A stretch of 64,000 nucleotides of DNA from Desulforhopalus singaporensis (GTDB taxonomy: Bacteria; Desulfobacterota; Desulfobulbia; Desulfobulbales; Desulfocapsaceae), in contig NZ_FNJI01000016.1 in NCBI RefSeq assembly GCF_900104445.1, positions 1-64,000 on the forward strand, in the 5' to 3' direction. Every line of letters starts with the position of its first letter. Position 1 is the first letter of the stretch. This document shows positions 16,551 through 23,953 of this stretch, one piece after another. A program made the translations under genes and the position numbers. The notes under the pieces are model-generated. The model worked only from the letters and a program-made list of their open reading frames with translations. It did not search any database and was not told the DNA's origin.

Positions 16551-17217
16551 GATAGTCTCCTTCCTGTTTGATGTTATGGACGGCTTCTCTGCTGATAATC
16601 AGATGATTGTCCATCAGGTCCATGGCAAGTTGTGCATCTCCGATTTCAACTGCCGCCAGTATCGATTGGTGCTCCTTGATTACCTGTTCCATGCGGCCGC
16701 TGTTGCGAAGAGCCCTGAACCCCATGACATGTATGATATCGCGGATATCCCGCATGGTTTCCATGAGGTAGTTATTGTTCGCAAGTTTTGAAAAACTCAG
16801 GTGAAAGTCTTTGTCGGCTTCCATAAAGGCCACGGCATCCGCCGCGGTGACCGCTGCCCGCTGAAGTTCGATGCATTTTCCTGCAACCAACAGGTCAACC
16901 TCTTGGGCAGTTAAGCATATCTTTTTTATGGCAAAAAACTCCAACTCGGTCCTGATCTCAAATACGTCTTCAATGTCCTGGGCGGAGAAAGTGTTGAGCA
17001 TCACCCCTTTCTGGGGCAGGAACCGGATCAAGTTTTTTGCCGATAATTCAAGCAGGGCTTCCCGGACAGGCGTTCGTGAAATCCCAAGAGTCTCCGCCAG
17101 CTTCTTTTCGTTGTAGATGACGTTTGCCTTCAGTTCGTTGGAGAGAATGGAGTTGCGGAGGGCATTCAGCGCCATTTTAGCAAGCGGTTCTGGTTTTCTC
17201 AGTTTTCGAAGGTCCAT
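16543..17217 (-). CDS. GntR-family regulator (FCD subfamily), first gene of the catabolic operon
   Basis: 224 residues from ATG 17217; an in-frame ATG 56 codons upstream (17385) was rejected because alignment with the paralogue at 17530-18201 begins here. Winged helix: YNEKKLAETLGISRTPVREA-LLEL, then QKGVMLNTFSAQDIEDVFEI and a helical FCD domain with EADKDFHLSFSKLANNNYLM. It shares long stretches with the next regulator (KPEPLAKMA, YNEK, LGISRTPVREALLEL, RFLPQKGV), so the two are recent paralogues. It overlaps the cupin gene by 8 bases and probably controls the operon through the site at 17276-17291. No clear ribosome site is visible. Confidence 0.85.
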   Translation of the reverse strand: MDLRKLRKPEPLAKMALNALRNSILSNELKANVIYNEKKLAETLGISRTPVREALLELSAKNLIRFLPQKGVMLNTFSAQDIEDVFEIRTELEFFAIKKICLTAQEVDLLVAGKCIELQRAAVTAADAVAFMEADKDFHLSFSKLANNNYLMETMRDIRDIIHVMGFRALRNSGRMEQVIKEHQSILAAVEIGDAQLAMDLMDNHLIISREAVHNIKQEGDYHA

Positions 17218-17275
17218 GGTAGTGGTCGCCGACGGGTTGCTTATTAAATACTGAATTGTAAATGCTCCATGTAGT

Positions 17276-17291
17276 ATGTAGTATATTACTG
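17276..17291. promoter_or_regulatory. GntR operator-like site upstream of the catabolic operon
   Basis: ATGTAGTATATTACTG, near-palindromic, preceded by a further half-site ATGTAGT, about 60 bases upstream of the GntR start. It matches the site at 21651-21666 (ATGCAGTATACTACAT) at most positions. The rest of 17218-17458 is AT-rich with G-tracts and no gene. Confidence 0.5.
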
Positions 17292-17458
17292 TAGGGGTTT
17301 CGTCAAGCAATTTTTTTGCAAATGCAGCTGCAGACACCAGTTCACCCGGCAAAACCAAGGGGAAAAAGGTGCAAAGGATTTTCAAAGGGGCAGGCCCGCA
17401 GGTTGCGTCCCTCTATCGGCGAAAAACTTTATAAGGGGGGGGGAAATCTAAAAAAAAA

Positions 17459-17497
17459 CCTTTTCCAGCACTGTCCTGTCATTTGTGCTGGAAAAGG
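17459..17497 (-). terminator. Rho-independent terminator of the second GntR gene
   Basis: A perfect 13-bp stem (CCTTTTCCAGCAC and its complement) with a 13-base loop, followed on the minus strand by a run of eight T. It lies about 30 bases past the stop of the GntR gene at 17530 and closes that monocistronic unit. Confidence 0.85.
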
Positions 17498-17529
17498 TCT
17501 GGTTGTCGCAGGAAAATTTTGATCGAAGA

Positions 17530-18201
17530 TCAGGGAAGATCTATTTCGGGCATTGTCTTGAGCACCGCCTGTTTGGTTGTCTCAAGATGGTTTTCCATCT
17601 TCTCCATGGCTTGACCAAGATCTCCCGAGGCCAGAGCGTGGAAAATCTGTTCGTGCTCAACGACCACCTCCTCCATCCGCTGATCAAGACTCAGCGCACG
17701 GTACCCCATCAAGTGCATGACATCCCTGATATCCCGCATGGTGTTAAACAGGTATTCATTCTCGGTAAGCTCGGTAAACCCGAGGTGGAACAACCGGTCA
17801 GCCGCCATGAAGGCCATGCGGTCGCCTTTTTTGACGGCACGCTTCTGGGTGGCCAGATGCTCCTCCAGACTACTCATGTCCAGCGTTTTGTAATTCTTCC
17901 ATATCTTTTTTATGGAGAACAGTTCCAGCGCGCACCTGATCTCAAAAACGTCGTCGATATCTTTCTCCGAAAAGGTATTGAGGACTACCCCTTTCTGGGG
18001 CAGAAACCTGACCAGCTTCTTGGTTGCGAGTTCCAGCAGCGCCTCCCTTACCGGGGTACGCGATATGCCCAGCGATTCGGCAAGGCTTTTTTCATTGTAA
18101 ACGGTTCCGATTTCCAGCTCGTTGTTCAATATGGAACGGCGCAGGGCGTTAAATGCCATTTTTGCCAGAGGTTCTGGTTTGTTTAGCTTGTTCAATCTCA
18201 T
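17530..18201 (-). CDS. GntR-family regulator (FCD subfamily), paralogue
   Basis: 223 residues from ATG 18201, which has an AGGAGGG ribosome site; the longer frame from 18267 lacks one. Winged helix YNEKSLAESLGISRTPVREA then LLELATKKLVRFLPQKGVVL, and an FCD domain (FEIRCALELFSIKKI, MAADRLFHLGFTELTENEYL). Very similar to the regulator at 16543-17217. It lies between the catabolic operon and the TRAP transporter, has its own terminator, and a related operator-like site upstream, so it may control the transporter or cross-regulate the operon. Effector unknown. Confidence 0.87.
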   Translation of the reverse strand: MRLNKLNKPEPLAKMAFNALRRSILNNELEIGTVYNEKSLAESLGISRTPVREALLELATKKLVRFLPQKGVVLNTFSEKDIDDVFEIRCALELFSIKKIWKNYKTLDMSSLEEHLATQKRAVKKGDRMAFMAADRLFHLGFTELTENEYLFNTMRDIRDVMHLMGYRALSLDQRMEEVVVEHEQIFHALASGDLGQAMEKMENHLETTKQAVLKTMPEIDLP

Positions 18202-18279
18202 TTGGCGACCCTCCTGTTGGAATGCTAAATAACCATTACCATACCACATTTTTAAAAAATGCGGCATCTAATGTTCTAC

Positions 18280-18292
18280 ATGCAGTCTACAT
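18280..18292. promoter_or_regulatory. Operator-like repeat upstream of the second GntR gene
   Basis: ATGCAGTCTACAT, with a second TCTACAT 11 bases to the left (18275-18281). The half-sites match those at 17276 and 21651, but the spacing is three bases shorter. Located about 80 bases upstream of the GntR start, between it and the end of the TRAP genes. Confidence 0.4.
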
Positions 18293-18393
18293 TTTCAGTG
18301 GCCCATGAAACCATACCCAACGGCGAAACGGTACCTCCCAGGAAAAAAGAACAACCTCTTACTCCCCCTGCCGGCTCACTACTACCCGGATCA

Positions 18394-18948
18394 TCACAAC
18401 CTGACGTTCCACACCGCCTTGACCAGATCCCTGAGGAATTTAGGGATCCCCGAAATCATCAGGACTCCCGCCCCGGCGACAAGCATAAGGCGCATCGGCC
18501 ATATCGGAGGGTCCCAGATGGTCCCCGACGTCAACCCCTGACTCAACGCCTCCCAGAACCAGAGCGAACTGTGCCATAAAAGAACGCCGCTGAAGAAAAA
18601 CAGCAACAAATCTGTCACCAGAAGATCGAACCAGGCCCTGGTCCTGGTCCGCCACCGGCAATAGAAGACATCTACCCGGATATGCAGACCATGCCGCTGG
18701 GCATAGGCCCCCGTCATCAGGTAAATCGATCCGCACAGATACACCGTCATCTCAAGGCCCCAGGTTGTGGGGGCATTAAAAAAATATCGCATTACAAGCT
18801 CGTAACAGATCTGCAGCGTTGCCGCCAAAGCCAGAAACGAGAATATTTTCCCCTGCAGATCGCTGAACCGGTCAATGCCCCGGATAACTGTTTCGATAAA
18901 ACGAAAATATCCGGTTTGCTCGACTGTCGAGCCACCTTGATATACCAT
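18394..18948 (-). CDS. dctQ: TRAP transporter small permease (DctQ)
   Basis: 184 residues with four hydrophobic segments, the DctQ topology. Seen: QICYELVMRYFFNAPTTWGL and YLMTGAYAQRHGLHIRVDVF, both typical of the family. It assists the large permease in Na+-driven uptake of carboxylates delivered by a periplasmic binding protein. Encoded 11 bases after the large permease gene, with ribosome site AAAGGAGT. It is the last gene of the transporter operon (order P-M-Q instead of the common P-Q-M). Confidence 0.9.
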   Translation of the reverse strand: MVYQGGSTVEQTGYFRFIETVIRGIDRFSDLQGKIFSFLALAATLQICYELVMRYFFNAPTTWGLEMTVYLCGSIYLMTGAYAQRHGLHIRVDVFYCRWRTRTRAWFDLLVTDLLLFFFSGVLLWHSSLWFWEALSQGLTSGTIWDPPIWPMRLMLVAGAGVLMISGIPKFLRDLVKAVWNVRL

Positions 18949-18959
18949 GATTTACTCCT

Positions 18960-20276
18960 TTATTTAATCATCAGGTTGGGAAGCCATAGAATAATCTGGG
19001 GAAATATCATGCACAGAATAATGCCTACCAGCTGAAGCCCCATGTACGGCATGACCGACCGGTAGAGATCGGACATGGTCACATCCGGCGGCGCCACAGC
19101 CTTGAGATAGAAGATTGAATAACCGAAAGGCGGCGACAGATAGGCCACTTGCAGATTCAGGTTGAACATGACCCCGAACCAGAGAGGATCAAATCCCAGC
19201 TGGGTTATCACCGGAACAAAAATCGGCGCCAGCAGCACCGTGATTCCGATTATATCGAGCACCATCCCGAGAAACAGGAGAATCAGCTGGATAAGGATCA
19301 GTACCAGCCACGGGTTCAACGGCATGGAGATAAGGGCGTTCTGCACGAATCCCGCCCCTCCCCCCAGGGTGTACGTTGCTATGAACACCATGGCCCCGAA
19401 TACGATCCACAGAATAAGACCGACGGTTTTCCCGGTTTCAAAAAGGGATTCGGCCAGATTCTTCCAGTTGAGCCGTTTACGGACCCAGGCACAGACCACC
19501 GCCCCCAGTGCGCCAACTCCGGCAGCTTCGCCAGGGGTGGCAATACCTCCGAAAATCGATCCCATCACCCCGAGAATCAACAGCAGCGGCAGGGTAAGAG
19601 ATCTGATCATTGCCACTTTCCGGCCAATGGGAACGCTCCGCTCCTCTTTGGGTGCGGCGGGTCCTGCGGTAGGATCAAAGTAGCATTTGGTGAGGATATA
19701 GGCGATATAGAGGCCCCCGAACAGGAGTCCGGGGCCGACGCCGCCCATGAACAGCTTGCCGATCGATTCACCCACGGTGACGCCGTACACGATAAACATG
19801 ATACTGGGCGGAACCAGAACCCCCAGAGCACCGCCGGCGACAATGGAACCCAGCGCCATATGCCGGTTATAGCCCCGTTCAAACATAAACGGCAGGGCTA
19901 TCAGGCCGGTGATTGTGACATCGGCCCCGACCGTACCGATCATCGCCGCCAGGATGGTACAGAGAATAATGGTGGCAGCTGCGATCCCCCCTCTGAGACT
20001 GCCCACCCAGACCTGGATCGCCCTGAACAGGTCATGGGCGATCCCTGATTTCTGAAGCATGTTCCCCATGAACACAAACAGCGGGATGGCGATCATGCTG
20101 AAACTCCCCATGACATCCCAGATTCGCAGGACCACTATGGACATGGCATCGGAACCCCACAACAGATAGGCGAATATCAGCCCTAGGCTCCCCGTTGTCC
20201 ATGCCAGCGGGATTCCCAGCGCAAGCAGGATGAAAAACATGGAGAACATCAATACGGTTAAAACTTCAGGACCCAT
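18960..20276 (-). CDS. dctM: TRAP transporter large permease (DctM)
   Basis: 438 residues, about 12 membrane segments. Seen: PLFVFMGNMLQKSGIAHDLF, VTITGLIALPFMFERGYNRH, GALGVLVPPSIMFIVYGVTV and IFGGIATPGEAAGVGALGA, all characteristic of DctM. Forms the Na+-coupled channel of a TRAP system with the DctQ and DctP proteins on either side. Ribosome site AGAGGAGATG. Substrate class: organic acids or zwitterions, set by the binding protein. Confidence 0.93.
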   Translation of the reverse strand: MGPEVLTVLMFSMFFILLALGIPLAWTTGSLGLIFAYLLWGSDAMSIVVLRIWDVMGSFSMIAIPLFVFMGNMLQKSGIAHDLFRAIQVWVGSLRGGIAAATIILCTILAAMIGTVGADVTITGLIALPFMFERGYNRHMALGSIVAGGALGVLVPPSIMFIVYGVTVGESIGKLFMGGVGPGLLFGGLYIAYILTKCYFDPTAGPAAPKEERSVPIGRKVAMIRSLTLPLLLILGVMGSIFGGIATPGEAAGVGALGAVVCAWVRKRLNWKNLAESLFETGKTVGLILWIVFGAMVFIATYTLGGGAGFVQNALISMPLNPWLVLILIQLILLFLGMVLDIIGITVLLAPIFVPVITQLGFDPLWFGVMFNLNLQVAYLSPPFGYSIFYLKAVAPPDVTMSDLYRSVMPYMGLQLVGIILCMIFPQIILWLPNLMIK

Positions 20277-20390
20277 ATCATCTCCTCTGCCCCCGATACC
20301 CGGCCCCAGTCAGTAGCCCTTGAAAGGTAAGAGGAACTGCCTGTTGTGTATCGGCTGGCAAGATTGTGTAAAAAGGTTATCAAAGTTCAA

Positions 20391-20418
20391 GGGGGGGGGA
20401 GCGCAGGCTTCCCCCCCC
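20391..20418 (-). other. G/C hairpin between TRAP binding-protein and permease genes
   Basis: On the minus strand, eight G then a short loop around GCCTGC then eight C form a strong stem just past the binding-protein stop, without a T-run. Hairpins at this place commonly protect the upstream mRNA and let the binding protein be made in excess over the permease. The remaining 20277-20390 shows no gene. Confidence 0.55.
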
Positions 20419-20427
20419 TGATGCCTG

Positions 20428-21471
20428 TTACTGGATGGAACCCTTGAGTCTGAGATAGTCAAGTATTGAATCTATAATCTTGCCCGACATGGGACTTTTG
20501 GTTTTCCAGGCCTTGGCAATTTCGAGGGAGTAAGCCCTTGCCTGCGCCATATCCGCCGGGGACAGGGTGGTGTGGACCAGCCCCTTATCGGTCATTGTTT
20601 TCAGCGCCTTGATGCTCTCGGCCGTCGACATGTGGTCAAACCTGGCATCAAGGTCATAGATCCATGTTTCAAGGGTTGCCTTGAGATCATCGGGCAACTT
20701 GTCCCAGGCCTTCTGGTTAACCGTGAAATCACAGGTGGCGGTGTTGCCGTGAAACGATGGATAGAGAACATACTCGGTCACCTCATCAAGACCGATGTCG
20801 TGGTTTTCGGCGAGACTGACAAACTCGGCGGCGTCGACAACCCCCGTATCCAGACCGGTGTACAGTTCTCCGCCGCCCATCTTCACCGGTGAAGCCCCCA
20901 GCTTCTGGAATAGTTCGGAGGTCAGTCCCCCTGCCGTGCGAATCTTGATGCCGTTGAAATCAGAGAGTTTTTTCAGGGGAACCTTGGACATGATGGGCTC
21001 TGCTCCCACCAACGCCGGGCCGACATAATGCACTTTATATTTGCCGTAAAGTTCCCGGGCCAACTCCAGCCCACCGAAATAATAGCTCCAGATCTTCACA
21101 TCCTCGGTGCTTTCCCAGATATTCATCAGGCTGAAGAGGGCGGCAAACGCAGGGTCTTTTCCTGCATAGTAGGCCGGTGCATTGAACCCGCATTCAAAAA
21201 TTCCCATGCCCATGGCATCAAGCTGCTCGAACGGGCCGACCAGGGAGCCGACACCGTACAGGGTGATGTCCAGCCGCCCGCTGGTCGCTTCCTTCAGATC
21301 CTTCAGCGCCGCCTCAAGGGCCTTGTACCCCACACTTCCCGGGACCGCATATGTCTGCGCTCTCCACTTGTACACGGATTCTCCGGCAACAACGGTTGTG
21401 GCCCCCAGGCTGCATATCCCGGCAAGAACCACAACAGAAATCAACCGGCTGACTGCTTTCAGAACTTTCAT
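20428..21471 (-). CDS. dctP: TRAP transporter periplasmic substrate-binding protein (DctP)
   Basis: 347 residues from ATG 21471 with ribosome site AAGGAGAG; the frame extends 52 codons upstream without a good start. N-terminal signal peptide: Lys/Arg-containing start, hydrophobic core LISVVVLAGICSLGATTVVA, cleavage near VAGES. DctP signatures: YKALEAALKDLKEATSGRLD, LSDFNGIKIRTAGGLTSELF (with the carboxylate-binding Arg), GVVDAAEFVSLAENHDIGL. The TakP-like subgroup binds 2-oxoacids and lactate-like ligands. First gene of the operon; an operator-like palindrome lies upstream. Confidence 0.92.
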   Translation of the reverse strand: MKVLKAVSRLISVVVLAGICSLGATTVVAGESVYKWRAQTYAVPGSVGYKALEAALKDLKEATSGRLDITLYGVGSLVGPFEQLDAMGMGIFECGFNAPAYYAGKDPAFAALFSLMNIWESTEDVKIWSYYFGGLELARELYGKYKVHYVGPALVGAEPIMSKVPLKKLSDFNGIKIRTAGGLTSELFQKLGASPVKMGGGELYTGLDTGVVDAAEFVSLAENHDIGLDEVTEYVLYPSFHGNTATCDFTVNQKAWDKLPDDLKATLETWIYDLDARFDHMSTAESIKALKTMTDKGLVHTTLSPADMAQARAYSLEIAKAWKTKSPMSGKIIDSILDYLRLKGSIQ

Positions 21472-21650
21472 TGCACTCTCCTTGTGTTGGAATTTTACTG
21501 TAACATCGCTGCTCCCTGCCCATGTAACTATCTTCTGCCGCCACCTGTCCCGCATGATGGCACTACGATCCGCCTTACTTGCAGATGTCATGTACCGGCC
21601 ACCATCCCGGCCGGACACCTTCAGCAAAACGGTGGCTAAGTAAATTTTAA

Positions 21651-21666
21651 ATGCAGTATACTACAT
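21651..21666. promoter_or_regulatory. GntR operator-like palindrome upstream of the TRAP operon
   Basis: ATGCAGTATACTACAT is a 16-base near-perfect palindrome (one mismatch pair), about 180 bases upstream of the DctP start and about 190 bases upstream of the rightward gene at 21859. It shares sequence with the sites at 17276 and 18280 and is the best copy of the motif. A partial copy ATGATACATGTC follows. The other bases in 21472-21858 show promoter-like AT-rich DNA only. Confidence 0.55.
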
Positions 21667-21858
21667 ACAACATGATACATGTCAAGTTTTTTTCCACTAC
21701 TCCGCCAGCCGCGACAAACGTAGTGATTATGCCACGCCGGCGGCAGGCCGGCCAGCAGAAAATCCGTTGCTGCATCAGCGGCCAAGGTATTATGATGGGA
21801 TGTAGTGCAATATCTTTGGACAACGCTGAGGAATCAGGGACAAAATGGAGAACGACAG

Positions 21859-22317
21859 ATGACTGGTCATGAAAAGAAGATGTTTTCGGTCACCGGCAGA
21901 CTGCACAGGACACGGGATTATTCCTTGCAGGAACTGCTCGCCATGGACAAGGTGAAAACGGGGGATCTGCTTTTTGCCTGCGGCAGCGGCGATCCGAAAG
22001 GACGGATCGAAACAATAAAAGGCGTGTTACTCACCGATATTATCAACGGCGCCGAGGTCGTCACCGCAGATCATAACGACACCAAGAAGATGTATGTGGT
22101 GGTAACCGCGGCAGACGGATACCTGACGCTTTTTTCCTGGCAGGAACTTTTCAATACCGCGGTTGGTGAGGGGGTGATGATCATCCTGGAGAAAGAGGGG
22201 AAAAAAATCTATGCGGAGCATGGCACCGTGGACCTCTTTTCAGCCAATGATTTTCTCACCGGACCGCGCTATGTAAAACAGGTGAAAACCATCAGGATAA
22301 TAATGGTCGAACCCTAG
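21859..22317 (+). CDS. Stand-alone sulfite-oxidase-fold (molybdopterin-binding) domain protein
   Basis: 152 residues from ATG 21859 (GGAG ribosome site); an upstream in-frame ATG at 21805 lacks one. The sequence YSLQELLAMDKVKTGDLLFA-CGSGDPKGRIETIKGVLL-TDII followed by KKMYVVVTAADGYLTLFSWQ and VKQVKTIRI matches the oxidoreductase molybdopterin-binding (SUOX) fold, including a Cys where the Mo ligand sits. It is about half the length of a complete sulfite oxidase, with no dimerisation domain and no signal peptide. Divergent from the TRAP operon. It might bind molybdopterin or only keep the fold. Confidence 0.65.
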   Translation: MTGHEKKMFSVTGRLHRTRDYSLQELLAMDKVKTGDLLFACGSGDPKGRIETIKGVLLTDIINGAEVVTADHNDTKKMYVVVTAADGYLTLFSWQELFNTAVGEGVMIILEKEGKKIYAEHGTVDLFSANDFLTGPRYVKQVKTIRIIMVEP

Positions 22318-22373
22318 CCTCTATATATGAACAGACCGAAGTGAATGAACTCTGGCTGACATTCCCTGCCCGG

Positions 22374-23558
22374 TCAAGAAAACCAGCGAGCGGTCCGCTT
22401 GCAGAAGCCGACCAGCATCAGCATCACCGGGACCTCGATAAGCACCCCGACCACCGTTGCCAGGGCGGCCCCGGAAGAGAGACCGAAAAGCATCACCGCG
22501 GTGGCAATGGCAACCTCGAAGTGGTTGGAGGCACCGATCATTGCGGCCGGTGCGGCATCGTCGTACCTAAGCCCCAGTATTTTTGCCGCAACGTAGCCCA
22601 GTCCGAAAATACAAACAGTCTGCACAAACAGCGGAATGGAGATCCAGAGAATGGTCAGAGGGTTGGCCAGAATGGTTTCGCCCTTGAAGCTGAACAGCAG
22701 CACCAGCGTCAGCAGCAGTGCGCCGATGGTAACCGGAGTCAGCACCTGCAAAAATTTCTCTCTGAACCACTTTTCACCTTTGTGCGCGATAATCAATTTG
22801 CGCGAGAAATAACCGGCCACCAGCGGCAGCGCCACATAAATGGCGACGGACAGCAGCAGCGCCTGCCAGGGAACAGGAAGCTTGCCGACGCCAAGAAGAA
22901 ATCCGCCCAGAACGCCGTAGAGAACCAGCATGGTCAGAGAGTTGATGGCAACCATGACCAGAGTAAGACCATCATTGCCCCGGGCCAGGTATCCCCAGAC
23001 CAGGACCATGGCGGTACATGGAGCTATCCCCAACAGGATACATCCGGCAAAATAACTTCGCCAGAGGGGAATCTGCATCATTTTCACGCCGTCATGCAGC
23101 ACCACGACTCCCGCGCCATGTTGCGCCCCTACCGGCAAGTCCAGACCAAAAGGCATTTTCACCAGGTCAACCGCTTCGGCACCGATCAGCCCCTTAAGGA
23201 CAAAACCGAGAAAAAATATCGCTATGGCGTACATCGTGAACGGCTTGACGCACCAGTTAATAAAAAGCGTCAGGAACACTGGCTTACCGCTTTTTCCGGC
23301 CCGGACAACATTGGCAAAGTCGATCTTTACCATTATCGGGTACATCATGAAAAAGAGGCAGGCGGCAATGGGGAAGGAAACGACCGGTGCACCGTTGACA
23401 TGGATAGCCAGGCCGTCCAGGGTCCTGGCGAGGCCCGGCGCAATTTTTCCCATCAGGATTCCTGCGACAATACACAAACCGACCCAGATGGTAAGATATC
23501 TCTCAAACAGGCTCGTCAATTTCCGTTCTTCTTGACCGGTAACCGTTTCACTTTTCAT
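22374..23558 (-). CDS. acr3: ACR3-family arsenite efflux permease
   Basis: 394 residues, ten hydrophobic segments. Family signatures: [15 protein letters not shown] near TM2, [40 protein letters not shown] with the essential Cys, and [20 protein letters not shown]. It exports arsenite from the cytoplasm. ATG 23558 chosen because AGGAGG lies just upstream of it and downstream of the earlier in-frame ATG at 23585. It ends 56 bases from the end of the convergent gene at 21859. No arsR or arsC is next to it. An insertion [19 protein letters not shown] before the PCTAM region looks like the longer ACR3 subtype. Confidence 0.93.
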   Translation of the reverse strand: MKSETVTGQEERKLTSLFERYLTIWVGLCIVAGILMGKIAPGLARTLDGLAIHVNGAPVVSFPIAACLFFMMYPIMVKIDFANVVRAGKSGKPVFLTLFINWCVKPFTMYAIAIFFLGFVLKGLIGAEAVDLVKMPFGLDLPVGAQHGAGVVVLHDGVKMMQIPLWRSYFAGCILLGIAPCTAMVLVWGYLARGNDGLTLVMVAINSLTMLVLYGVLGGFLLGVGKLPVPWQALLLSVAIYVALPLVAGYFSRKLIIAHKGEKWFREKFLQVLTPVTIGALLLTLVLLFSFKGETILANPLTILWISIPLFVQTVCIFGLGYVAAKILGLRYDDAAPAAMIGASNHFEVAIATAVMLFGLSSGAALATVVGVLIEVPVMLMLVGFCKRTARWFS

Positions 23559-23953
23559 CTGCTGGCAACCTCCTGTCCTTTTCATGCGGTAATGAGGGGT
23601 GATCCGATAATGGTTTGAACAGGGTTGTCAAACGGTCCATGGGGATCCCCGGTTGTATATTTATTGAGTTGGCTAACTCTTTATATATCGAGTAAAGCAG
23701 GCCCGGTCAACATTCTCCCATGGCCCCCACCAAACCATATCTGGTCAACAGCGGGAAATCTTTCCTCTACAAGAAGTAGACAGGCAACACCAGGTAAGAT
23801 CAATATTATCGAACAATTAGTCAGTTAGCATTACCACAGCGAATGCATTACACAATAAAAAATCGCTTTACGGCCCAAAGAGCAAAGTGCTAACACTTCT
23901 CCGCCGGCACGCAAATATCCCGCAAAATTAACCTTATCCCAAGGAGCATAGAT
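23559..23953. other. Intergenic region between acr3 and the second BCCT gene
   Basis: 395 bases between divergent genes. Moderately AT-rich; it must contain both promoters. I see no RNA gene, repeat or clear operator. The BCCT gene has ribosome site AAGGAGCATAG directly before it. Confidence 0.5.

Noticed and set aside
17218-17385. 56-residue N-terminal extension of the first GntR protein
   Set aside because: No homology and overlaps the operator-like region; the paralogue starts at the equivalent of residue 57.
22341-23618. 425-codon rightward open frame
   Set aside because: Antisense of the ACR3 permease, low-complexity His/Gln-rich translation typical of a shadow.
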